From Macrostomum hystrix (taxonomy: Eukaryota; Platyhelminthes; Macrostomidae), in the NCBI GenBank assembly GCA_950097015.1, contig CATNEN010000034.1:4930001-4994000 (forward strand): 64,000 nucleotides of DNA. The letters run 5' to 3'. Positions 54,701-64,000 of the stretch are shown one piece after another; the first letter of the stretch is position 1, and each line of letters opens with the position of its first letter. Under the pieces are notes generated by a model, which did not search any database, was not told the DNA's origin, and saw only the letters and a list, made by a program, of their open reading frames with translations. The position numbers and the translations under genes were made by a program.

Positions 54701-57700
54701 TGTGAGGATTGTCTGAGAATTGTGTGAGAATGGTGTGTGAATGGTGTGACAATGTTGTGAGAATGGTATGACAATGTTATGAGAATTGTGTGAGAATGGT
54801 GTGAGAATGGTGTATGAATAGTGTGACAATGTTGTGAGAATGGTGTGACAATGTTATGAGAATGGTGTGAGAATAGTGTGAGAATAGTGTGAGAATGGTG
54901 TGAGGATTGTCTGAGAATTGTGTGAGAATGGTGTGTGAATGGTGTGACAATGTTGTGAGAATGGTATGACAATGTTATGAGAATTGTGTGAGAATGGTGT
55001 GAGAATGGTGTATGAATAGTGTGACAATGTTGTGAGAATGGTGTGGCAATGTTATGAGAATGGTGTGAGAATAGTGGGAGAATAGTGTGAGAATGGTGTG
55101 AGGATTGTCTGAGAATTGTGTGAGAATGGTGTGTGAATGGTGTGACAATGTTATGAGAACGGTGTGACAATGTTGTGAGAATGGTATGACAATGTTATGA
55201 GAATGGTGTGAGAATGGTGTGAGAATGTTGTGAGAATAGTGTGAGAATGGTGTATGAGTAGTGTGACAATGTTGTGAGAATGGTATGACAATGTTATGAG
55301 AATGGTGTGAGAATGGTGTGAGAATGGTGTGAGAATGGTGTGACAATGTTATGAGAATGGTGTGAGAATGGTGTGAGAATGGTGTGAGAATTGTCTGAGA
55401 ATTGTGTGAGAATGGTGTGTGAATGGTGTGACAATGTTGTGAGAATAGTTTGACAATGTTGTGAGAATGGTGTGACAATGTTGTGAGAATGGTATGACAA
55501 TGTTGTGAGAATGGTATGACAATGTTGTGAGAATAGTTTGACAATGTTGTGTGAATGGTATGACAATGTTGTGAGAATGGTATGACAATGTTGTGAGAAT
55601 AGTTTGACAATGTTGTGAGAATGGTGTGACAATGTTGTGAGAATGGTATGACAATGTTATGAGAATTGTGTGACAATGTTATGAGAATTGTGTGAGAATG
55701 GTGTGAGAATGGTGTATGAATAGTGTGACAATGTTGTGAGAATGGTGTGACAATGTTATGAGAATGGTGTGAGAATAGTGTGAGAATAGTGTGAGAATGG
55801 TGTGAGGATTGTCTGAGAATTGTGTGAGAATGGTGTGTGAATGGTGTGACAATGTTGTGAGAATGGTATGACAATGTTATGAGAATTGTGTGAGAATGGT
55901 GTGAGAATGGTGTATGAATAGTGTGACAATGTTGTGAGAATGGTGTGGCAATGTTATGAGAATGGTGTGAGAATAGTGGGAGAATAGTGTGAGAATGGTG
56001 TGAGGATTGTCTGAGAATTGTGTGAGAATGGTGTGTGAATGGTGTGACAATGTTATGAGAACGGTGTGACAATGTTGTGAGAATGGTATGACAATGTTAT
56101 GAGAATGGTGTGAGAATGGTGTGAGAATGTTGTGAGAATAGTGTGAGAATGGTGTATGAGTAGTGTGACAATGTTGTGAGAATGGTATGACAATGTTATG
56201 AGAATGGTGTGAGAATGGTGTGAGAATGGTGTGAGAATGGTGTGACAATGTTATGAGAATGGTGTGAGAATGGTGTGAGAATGGTGTGAGAATGGTGTGA
56301 GAATTGCGTGTGAATGGTGTGAGGATTGTCTGAGAATTGTGTGAGAATGGTGTGTGAATGGTGTGACAATGTTATGAGAATGGTGTGAGAATGGTGTGAG
56401 AATGGTGTGAGAATGGTGTGAGAATTGCGTGTGAATGGTGTGTGAATGGTGTGACAATGTTATGAGAATGGTGTGAGAATGTTGTGAGAATGGTGTGAGA
56501 ATGGTGTGAGAATGGTGTGAGAATGGTTTGTGAATTGTGTGAGAATGGTGTGAGAATGGTGTGAGAATGGTGTGAGAATGGTGTAAGAATGGTGTGAGAA
56601 TGGTTTGTGAATTGTGTGAGAATGGTGTGAGAATGGTGTGAGAATGGTTTGTGAATTGTGTGAGAATGGTGTGAGAATGGTGTGAGAATGGTGTGAGAAT
56701 GGTGTAAGAATGGTGTGAGAATGGTTTGTGAATTGTGTGAGAATGGTGTGAGAATGGTGTGAGAATGGTGTGAGAATGGTGTGAGAATGGTGTGAGAATG
56801 GTGTGAGAATGGTGTGAGAATGGTGTAAGAATGGTGTGAGAATGGTGTGAGAATGGTGTGAGAATGGTGTGAGAATGGTGTGCAATTTATTTGCAAGAAA
56901 CAGCGATGATGACATGAGGTTGCTTTTTTAAAGGAAGCTATTTTTGTACATTCTTAAAAAATTGCGTTTAGAAATGTACAGTAACAGCAGCTGCTTGTTT
57001 AAACTCCAATATTTACGCATTGCAAATTCATTAAATGCCATTCGCCTTTGTGCAAGGAAATAAAAATTCTAAAATTTATTCTCGTATCAGTTTTTTAGAA
57101 ATTATTTGGTGCCGTGGAGACACTACTGAATTTAAAGGAAAAAATGGTGAGAAAAAAAATTGGCATCACACAATGGCCTGAGCTGTAGCAATGTCCCCCC
57201 CAAACTAAACCCGGACACCCGGGAACACTTCACTGCAATGGCAAGCATTTTTACCTGTCTAACTCAACACTGCTTACTCCGTCTCCCATCTCCCCTCCCA
57301 ATAGGCGTTTCCAAGCGCCAGTCATTGCTGTCTTGGATACAGGCATCCCCGGCCGGATGCATCCAAAACAGGATTACAGCAGCTGTGGGACAAGCCTAGC
57401 TAAAGTAAGGCCTTTATAATTCTGGCATACATTTTCTTTGAAGCAATTAAAGTACAGAAATTATCGAATAAAACATGCACATCTCTTCCATTAGACATCA
57501 TTCAAGGTCAAGGTAGGATGCGAAATTCCTGCGAATCTTATTTTATTTGCACTACCGGCACTTTAATGCCTCAAACCCGACACCAGCTTTCAATCTGACA
57601 CCCCAGAGAGAATCGTCAAACAAACACCAGCTTTCAATATGACACCCCAGAGAGAATCGTCAAACAAACACCAGCTTTCAATCTGACACCCCAGAGTGAA

Positions 57701-58122
57701 TCGTCAAACATTCACCAGCGTTCAATCTGACACCCCAGAGAGAATCGTCAAACACACACCAGCTTTCAATCTGACACCCCAGAGTGAATCGTCAAACATT
57801 CACCAGCGTTCAATCTGACACCCCAGAGAGAATCGTCAAACAAACACCAGCTTTCAATCTGACACCCCAGAGAGAATCGTCAAACACACACCAGCGTTCA
57901 ATCTGACACCCCATAGATAGTATTTGGTCGTGAACCAACCTTCACTCTGGTTCCGTCCACTTCCACAGCGGTGCTGCAACTCTCGATGCCAATGGTGACA
58001 TCGGCGCTGAATACGTCCTCTTTAATGCGCATGAATAGTGAAGTCTTGCCCACTCCACTCTCGCCAATTAGTACCAGTTTAAACATCGGCGTGCGAAGCA
58101 TAGAGTACCTGTGATCTTGCAT
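51749..58122 (-). CDS. Divergent Rab-family small GTPase, four exons
   Basis: Exons 58122-57940, 53043-52881, 52176-52057 and 51960-51749, GT-AG with matching phases, give 225 aa. The G motifs are LVLIGESGVGKTS (P-loop), DVTIGIE (switch I Thr), WDTAGVERFRTLT (switch II), VANKNDL (guanine specificity) and VSAKTGDGV. The C-terminus ends RKRCCSLL, a dicysteine (CCxxx) geranylgeranylation signal, after a Gly/Ser/Arg-rich hypervariable tail. The RFRTLTRNYYR segment and overall form recall Rab18-like proteins, but it is too divergent to assign. The normal switch II Gln (DTAGQE) is Val here, which would be expected to slow GTP hydrolysis. A second Met at residue 8 is an alternative start. An acceptor-like GGTTACTGGACAG lies 2 nt before the first ATG. 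Intron 1 (4.9 kb) is nearly all satellite. Confidence 0.88.
52265..52815. repeat. 18-bp minisatellite in Rab-like intron 2
   Basis: The unit CAATATCCTAGGTCCCGT (18 bp), about 30 copies, with CCTTGGTCC, CCTTGTTCCGG and CCAGT variants. The palindrome CCTAGG is in most units. The minus strand reads as a 6-residue repeat over 182 codons, which is not a gene. Confidence 0.95.
53155..53365. repeat. 10-bp repeat (GACTGTGAGA)
   Basis: About 20 copies in Rab-like intron 1, close to the exon 2 acceptor at 53043. Each unit contains GTGAGA, a 5' splice site-like motif on the plus strand, which is the strand opposite to the gene. Confidence 0.92.
53838..56882. repeat. 11-bp satellite with 22-, 198- and about 900-bp higher-order structure
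   Basis: The basic unit is GTGTGAGAATG (11 bp), paired with TATGACAATGT to give 22-bp units. Around 54414, 54613, 54811 and 55009 the same GTGTATGAATAGTG landmark recurs every 198 bp (18 units). A landmark variant, GTGTGGCAATG, occurs at about 55041 and again at about 55943, marking a tandem duplication of about 902 bp (82 units). The minus strand reads open for up to 457 codons as His/Ser/Thr/Phe repeats, an artefact. The array sits in Rab-like intron 1. Confidence 0.95.
56890..57580. other. Rab-like intron 1, non-satellite part
   Basis: No gene supported. The 79-codon frame at 57160-57399 is short and lacks a domain. The segment 57170-57410 is GC-richer than its surroundings and could be a mobile element remnant, but I could not identify ends. 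Confidence 0.4.
57585..57912. repeat. 44-bp minisatellite next to the Rab-like exon 1 donor
   Basis: The 44-bp unit combines CCAGCTTTCAATCTGACACC and CCAGAGAGAATCGTCAAACA. There are between seven and eight copies. The array ends less than 30 nt from the donor at 57940. Confidence 0.93.
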
Positions 58123-58655
58123 GTCTGTCCAGTAACCTTAAGCTCGAGTAAAATCCAGAGATTCCTTCTTAGAAGAGACATAAGCGATTCTTTCTATTTA
58201 ATCAAAATTTCGCAGCACAAATAGCAAATAGATAAGACACGGGAGAGTCAACAAAAATCTTTTCTTAGTAGGGCTCCAGTCACCACGCCCGTTGTCTGTC
58301 AACTGTACAGAAAACCAATGTACTGGCGGCAGTCACCAGAAACTTTGTGAGGCGTGCATCAGAAAGTGTTATTAAAATAACCTTTACGACTTGCACCATG
58401 ACGACATGGTTCAAAAATGCTATTTAAATATTATTTTTTAATAGTTATTTTAGAAAGTTTGCCTAAACTTAACTTTAATATTGACGGGCCAATATTAAAA
58501 CTCACGTGATGAAGAGTTTCACATTTTCCTATGAAATGTTTGTTCTTTGGTTAGACTTTTAAAAAAATAATAAACATGATAAATAAAAAAATGCGGCCAC
58601 AATTCCTTGTTGAACTATTAGGAAAAAAACAACTATAGAAATCACTTTCGATATC
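58123..58655. other. Upstream region of the Rab-like gene
   Basis: AT-rich spacer between the divergent Rab-like and ankyrin-like genes. No TATA box or other element could be assigned with confidence. Confidence 0.4.
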
Positions 58656-58659
58656 GGCA

Positions 58660-59205
58660 AACATCTCACTCAATCTCACACCAATCTCACTCCAATCTTA
58701 CTCCATCTCACACCAATCTCACTCAATTTTACTCCAATCTCACTCAATCTCACACCAATCTCACTCCATCTCACACCAATCTCACTCAATCTCACACCAC
58801 TCTCACTCAATCGCATACCGTTCCATAACTTTCTCAGACCATTCTCACATACTCGTAATTCTCACTCGATTCTCACATGATTCTCACATGATTCTCACAT
58901 GATTCTCACATGATTCTCACATGATTCTCACTCGATTCGCACATGATTCTCACATGATTCTCACATGATTCTCACATGATTCTCACATGATTCTCACATG
59001 ATTCTCACATGATTCTCACATGATTCTCACTCGATTCTCACATGATTCTCACTCGATTCTCACATGATTCTCACTCGATTCTCACTCGATTCTCACTCGA
59101 TTCTCACATGATTCTCACACAATTCTCACATGATTCTCACACAATTCTCACACGATTCTAACTTGATTCTCATATGATTCTCACTTGATTCTCATATGAT
59201 TCTTG
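58660..59205. repeat. 11-bp satellite in the opposite orientation
   Basis: Starts with ATCTCACTCCA/ATCTCACACCA units, then GATTCTCACAT units (11 bp) from about 58855. The reverse complement ATGTGAGAATC is the same 11-bp motif as the array in the Rab-like intron and the one at 59615-60185, so this block is inverted relative to both. Confidence 0.92.
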
Positions 59206-59254
59206 CATCTCCAACCGTTCTCAAATCATCCACACTTCAATCCCACACCGCCAG

Positions 59255-62200
59255 AGTCCAGCTCAGCGGCAAAAGCTCCAGCGCCGTCGCCAGCGCTGCC
59301 ACCAGCGCCCCATGCCCCAGCACCGACATCAACAGCGACGCTGACAGGCAGAGCGCCAGATTCTTTGGCATCCACAAAGTGGTCCGGCCAGCACAGGCGG
59401 CCAGGCGCCGAAGTCGTCCAAGACTCCAGCTGAGCGAGTGCTTCGTCCTGCTGCCCGGCGAAGGCATTGTCAACATTCCCTTCGACGAGGTCGCTGACGC
59501 CGACGCGACTCTGGCCAGCGTTGGCAGGCAGCTGGAGCTGCAGACTGGATACGTCATGTCCGCCTGCGAGCTGGTGGCCAGTGAGCGCTGATGTAATTTT
59601 CATTTGGATTGTCATGTGAGAACGGTGTGAGGATGATGTGACAATAGTCCGAATTGTATGAGAATGGTGTGAGATTCATTAGAGAATGGTGAAAAATGGT
59701 GTGAGGATGGTGTCGAGAATAATAGAGGGTGGATATAGGTATCTTGAAATAATCATTTAAGAATCGAGTAAGACTCGTGTGATAATCGTGTGAGAATTGT
59801 GTGAGAGTTGTGTGAGATGAGAGAATTTTTTGAGAAAGGTTTGAGCATGGTATGAGATTGGTGCGAGAATGGCTAGAATGGTGTGAGAATGGTGCGAGAA
59901 TGATGTGAAAATGATGTGAGAATGGTGTGAGAATGGTGTGAGAATGGTATGAAAATGGTTTGATAATGGTGTGAGAACGGTGGGAGAATAGTGTTAGAAT
60001 GATGTGAGAATGGTATGAGAAGAATTGTGTGAGAATGGTGGGAGAATAGTGTGAGAATTGTGTGAGAATGGTGTGAGAATGCAGTAGAGAATGGTTTGAG
60101 AATGGTGTGAGAACGGTTTGAGAATGGTGTGAGAATGCTATGAGAATAGTGTGAGAAAAGTGTGAGAATTGTGGGAGAATGGTGAAAGGCTAGTCTAGGT
60201 TGCCACCAATAGTCATTGTCCGCATCCGCCACGCTTTATCAACGAAGATGACGAAGGGCAGCGTCGAGGCCACGTCTTTAACGGCGCCACCCTCAGCCTG
60301 CAACTGCTGCCGGCTTATCGGCGGCTTCTGGCAGACGTACAGGCCAACAGCTGCCCGGCTGTGCGCGCCTGGCTCGCCGCGGCTGGCAGAGCAGCTCCGG
60401 GAGGCGCCGAGGCATCGGAGGGCCGTCTGGGACTTCGGCCGGTGGCGCATGCGGGCCTCCTGCTGTCCTGCTGCATGAGCAATCTGGGGCTGGTGCGTCT
60501 GTTCCTGCAGGCCATGCGTGAGCTGCCCTGTCACATGAATATTCTAATATTCTTCACTAACTCCTTTTCCTTCACCATTTTTTCCTTCATTTACGAATTT
60601 TACGTCATTCAATAATTTAAATTCGTTAAAGTTAAGTTAAAGTTCGTTTACCAATTCAAGTTCGTTCACCAATTCTAGTTCGTTTACCTATTCTTGTTCG
60701 TTCACCAATTCTTGTTTGTTCACGAATTCTAGTTTGTTCACCAATTCTTGTTTGTTCACCAATTCTAGTTTGTTCACCAATTCTAGTTTGTTCACCAATT
60801 CTTGTTTGTTCACCAATTCTTGTTTGTTCACCAATTCTAGTTTGTTCACCAATTCTTGTTTGTTCACCAATTCTAGTTTGTTCACCAATTCTTGTTTGTT
60901 CACCCATTCTAGTTCGTTCACCAATTCTAGTTCGTTTACCAATTCTAGTTCGTTCACCAATTCTAGTTTGTTTACCAATTCAAGTTTGTACACCAATTCA
61001 AGTTTGTACACCAATTCTAGCTTGTTCACCAATTCTAGTTTGTTCACCAATTCAAGTTCGTTCACCAATTCTAGTTTGTTCACCAATTCTAAATTGTACA
61101 CCAATTCTAGTTTGTTCACCCATTCTAGTTCGTTCACCAATTCTAGTTCGTTTACCAATTCTAGTTCGTTTACCTATTCTTGTTTGTTCACCAATTCTAG
61201 TTTATTCACCAATTCTAGTTTATTCACCAATTCTTGTTCGTTCACTAATTCAATTTCATTTATGTAGTTACTCGTATATATTTATAATTAAAACGGTAAT
61301 TCCTGGGCTATAGATATTTTTCCTTCCTCACTGTTACCGAGTTCGTTCCGTACTCATACGAGTAGGAAGGTCAGTTAAACTTAAGCACACTCAAAATAAA
61401 ATAGGTGCCTAGATTGATTGTTGTCAATATGTTAAGAGAAAGTGCTAAATGCTTGAAGATATTTTAAATAACATAAAAATCCAGTGTGTCCTTTGAGCTT
61501 CGTAGGGCCACGCGATAAGACTTGCAGGCAATGCAGATTTACATGGACTGCAAAAATAGCTAATTTATTGGCTTTTTACTGGCTAAAAAATAGAATATAA
61601 TTTCTACTCTATTCTATTCCATTCTATTCTATTCTATTCTATTCTATTCTATTCTATTCTATTCTATTCTATTCTATTCTGTTCTATTCTATTCTATTCT
61701 ATTCTATTCTGTTCTATTCTATTCTGTTCTATTCTATTATATTCTATTCTATTCTATTCTATTATATTCTATTATATTATATTCTATTCTATTCTATTAT
61801 ATTCTATTATATTATATTCTATTCTATTCTACTCTATTCTATTCTATTCTATTCTATTCTACTCTATTCTATTCTATTCTATTCTATTCTATTCTACTCT
61901 ATTCTATTCTATTCTATTCTACTATATTCTATTCTATTCTATTCTTTTCAATATCAAGGCCAGCAGAAATTCCAAACCTTCATCAATTATTCATCCAGCC
62001 GAGCTAGCCAACGCAGTCACGAGTGATACGAGTCGCACCTGCCTGCACTTTGCCTGCTACCACGAGCAGACGTCGGTGTGCCGGCTGCTGCTGTGTCGAA
62101 TGTGCCGCCAAGCCGCAGCACTGCGCGACTGCGACGGCCTTCTGGCTGCGGATTACGCCAGTCCGGGGTCTCCAGCCCGCATTCTGGCGTTGAAGGCCTC

Positions 62201-62492
62201 CGCGACAATGTCCGCTGGAGCTTCGCAGCAGCAACAAGGCTTCCCTAGCAACAACTGTTGTCAGTCTTCTAATTGTTGCCATGATAACAGGCCGGACTGT
62301 TGTCAGAGTCTGGGACTTCATCGCGTTGCAATGCGTCGACATGGCAACGGTTGCCAGCGGTCGATGACGCATCGGCTGCGAGTATTCGACTTCCCGATGC
62401 CCGATCTACGATCAGGCGGCTGCAGCGGCTGCTGCCAGCACGGCCTTCCGGCCCTGGGCCCGCGTTCCAGGACAACTGATGGCGCGTTCTGA
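59255..62492 (+). CDS. Ankyrin-like protein, partial gene model
   Basis: Three GC-rich coding blocks. Block 1, about 59255-59579, encodes LSECFVLLPGEGIVNIPF and TGYVMSACEL and ends in a GT donor. Block 2, about 60199-60517, includes ATLSLQLLPAYRRLLADV and SNLGLVRLFLQAM and ends at C|GTGAGC. Block 3, 61999-62492, follows the acceptor ATTCATCCAG. Joining blocks 2 and 3 gives an ankyrin-type run: LVRLFLQAMPELANAV, then TCLHFACYHEQTSVCRLLL and ALRDCDGLLAADYA. The tail is Cys/Gln/Ser-rich. The junction between blocks 1 and 2 and the 5' end are unresolved; the only upstream ATG (59196) lies in satellite. I cannot name the family. Each intron is a tandem array. Some exons may be missing. Confidence 0.55.
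59615..60185. repeat. Degenerate 11-bp satellite (GTGTGAGAATG) in the ankyrin-like gene
   Basis: Same motif and orientation as 53838-56882, more degenerate (GTGAGAACGGT, GATGTGAAAATG). It fills the presumed intron between coding blocks 1 and 2. Confidence 0.9.
60652..61262. repeat. 18-bp minisatellite in the ankyrin-like gene
   Basis: The unit TTCACCAATTCTAGTTTG (18 bp) is repeated about 33 times, with TTCTTG, TTCAAG and CGTTTACC variants. Both strands read open for 156-183 codons as 6-residue repeats. It lies in the presumed intron between blocks 2 and 3. Confidence 0.95.
61598..61945. repeat. (TATTC)n pentanucleotide microsatellite
   Basis: About 350 bp of ATTCT/TATTC repeats with occasional GTTCT, ATTAT and ACTCT units. 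It ends about 50 nt before the acceptor of coding block 3. The stretch 61263-61597 before it has no recognised feature. Confidence 0.96.
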
Positions 62493-63285
62493 TCTTGATG
62501 GACATTTTCCCCCGGCTTTTCATTACAATTAATGATTTAGAGACTCATTATTATTTCTTTCATAAAGCGATCGCGTGACGCGATTGACTTTATGCGTCCT
62601 CTTTACAGTAGGACCAATGGTGGTATTTCAACATATTTTTCGTCTTTCAGCACATCTCGTTTCTGAAATATTCAACCAATCGACATGAAAATCCAGAACA
62701 CGGGTTAAATTTATCCACTCTATATAGTAAAACAACTTCCGGAGTCGCAATATATCGGCATCATCAAGATATTCAACTATTCCCGTCAGGATGTCTGGTG
62801 GCTTAAACCATCAAAATAGGCAATTTTTTCTCACAAAGTTTCATCATGTAACCATGACGGCTATTTCTGGTGGTGATATTGTCAATTATTTTTATTTTGA
62901 AACAAGATGAATTCGCCAAAAAGGTTTATAAAGAGAAATGTTAGTTGTCCTTGCAGGGACAACTAACATTTAGGGTTTTAGTTGTCCCTGTGTCCTTGTC
63001 ACCAGGGTCTTCGAGAAGAATTACTGAATATCTCATCGATGCAGACGTAAGACGCTTTGAAAGTTCCCGGTGGGACATTTACTATACGCCCCTCTGTACG
63101 CCCCACTATGCGCCTTCCCACCAGTCACCGGTGGGGCGGCGTATAGTGTGGCCAGGCGGCGCACTGGTGGCCCACTGGTGGGAGGGCGCGGGTTGGGGTG
63201 GGGGGTAAATAAAATTTGGGGCATATCCTCAAAATCTACTGTTAGTAGGCTGTGTTGTATTTTTTGAGCGCAGTAATTAATCGAC
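62493..63285. other. Spacer with a short perfect hairpin
   Basis: No gene supported. At 62941-62968 TTAGTTGTCC and GGGACAACTAA face each other across 6 nt, followed by a further TTAGTTGTCC copy. A GC-rich stretch at 63075-63210 (repeated TACGCCCC and GGTGGG motifs) has short frames without domains. Confidence 0.5.
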
Positions 63286-63600
63286 CATTTTCAACTGGGG
63301 GATAATTGTCAACTGGGGATCATTGTCAACTGGGGGATTATTGTCAACTGGGGGATTATTGTCAACTGGGGATCATGGTCAACTTGGGGATCATGGTCAA
63401 CTGGGGGATCATCATCAACTGGGGGATCATGGTCAACTTGTGGATCATGGTCAACTGGGGGATCATTGTCAAGTGGGGGATCATCATCAACTGGGGGATC
63501 ATCATCGAATAGGGGATCATTGTCAACTGGGGATCATCATCAATGGGTAGTCATCATCAAATGGAGGATCCTGGTCAACTGGGGGATCGTCATCGAGGTC
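63286..63600. repeat. 18-bp minisatellite (GTCAACTGGGGGATCATT)
   Basis: About sixteen copies with GGTCAACTTGGGG and CATCATCAACT variants and one-base G-run length changes. Confidence 0.92.
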
Positions 63601-63678
63601 TAGGTCATAGGTCGTCATAGGTCATCGTCAAGAGCGGAAAATTTAGATCTATTATAATGGTGTACTTTCACGAAAATC

Positions 63679-63777
63679 GGTCATTTGGTTTGGGAGCTGT
63701 CGTGAAGTAGGCAGTGGGTATTTGAAATACTCCGTGGTCTTTCCCAAGAGGGAAAAATTGCGCGATCTTTCTTCAGT
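63679..63777 (+). repeat. Dispersed repeat, copy 2
   Basis: Matches 11640-11740 over about 100 bp with roughly one difference in six. It includes GGTTTGGGAGCT, GAAGTAGGCAGTGGGTATTT and GAAATA. Beyond 63780 to the window end no gene is seen. Confidence 0.7.
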
Positions 63778-64000
63778 CAATGTATTTCCAGCCTAAAGTC
63801 GGTCTTCAACGATTTTCAGCCATTGTACAATCAGCCATTGTAAATCGGTCGATTTAATTTAATAAAAAGCGAGAATGATGAAATATTTCGGTCATATTGC
63901 TGCGCCCTTATTGGCTAACGCCGCCGTGACCGCCACCCCAACCTATATTTTCTACACCCTCCCATCCAATCGGGATTTCGAGCTGAAATCTAATTGGACG

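Noticed and set aside
53797-56915. Up to 457-codon minus-strand His/Ser/Thr/Phe repeat frames
   Set aside because: Eleven-bp satellite within the Rab-like intron; every reading frame is open and the frames overlap.

Overview
This is nuclear DNA of an animal. All genes are split by GT-AG introns, exons are GC-rich, introns and spacers are AT-rich, and several genes are clear metazoan orthologues of ciliary or signalling proteins. Tandem repeats are exceptionally abundant: more than thirty arrays, with units from 3 to 45 bp, fill most introns and spacers. Many first coding exons start within 0-30 nt of a 3'-splice-site-like AG, and one gene (BRCC36-like) has no ATG of its own after such an AG. 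This suggests spliced-leader trans-splicing. A repeat-rich, trans-splicing free-living flatworm would fit, but the species cannot be fixed from the sequence alone.

Layout. 1-3600: a 29-bp satellite and purine-rich repeats. 3656-13910 (minus): DZANK1, nine exons, with a different repeat in almost every intron. 15847-25372 (plus): EFCAB5-like gene, twelve exons, head to head with DZANK1. 26597-27072 (minus): a small secreted SUEL-type lectin. 27235-28290: a decayed 3' end of a Penelope-like retroelement. 28290-34000: repeats, one SINE, a hAT-type MITE with 8-bp target duplication, a Mutator-like MITE with 9-bp target duplication, and a fold-back repeat. 34140-34922 (plus): BRCC36-like JAMM deubiquitinase. 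36045-36974 (plus): a C8 tetraspanin. 37000-40670: two 34-bp arrays and a 30-bp array. 41046-41819 (plus): an orphan gene. 42275-46258 (plus): LRRC23, seven exons. 48299-50515 (minus): a DDAH-family gene that seems to lack the catalytic His. 51749-58122 (minus): a divergent Rab GTPase with Val in place of the catalytic Gln and a 5-kb intron of 11-bp satellite. 59255-62492 (plus): a partly resolved ankyrin-like gene. 62500-64000: spacer, an 18-bp array and a dispersed repeat.

Functional picture. DZANK1 and LRRC23 are known ciliary or axonemal proteins, and EFCAB5 is a calcium-binding protein thought to act in cilia or sperm. The other genes (lectin, BRCC36, tetraspanin, DDAH, Rab) have unrelated roles, so apart from the DZANK1/EFCAB5 pair this is an ordinary gene neighbourhood. 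The unusual property is how tandem arrays have colonised introns right up to splice sites.
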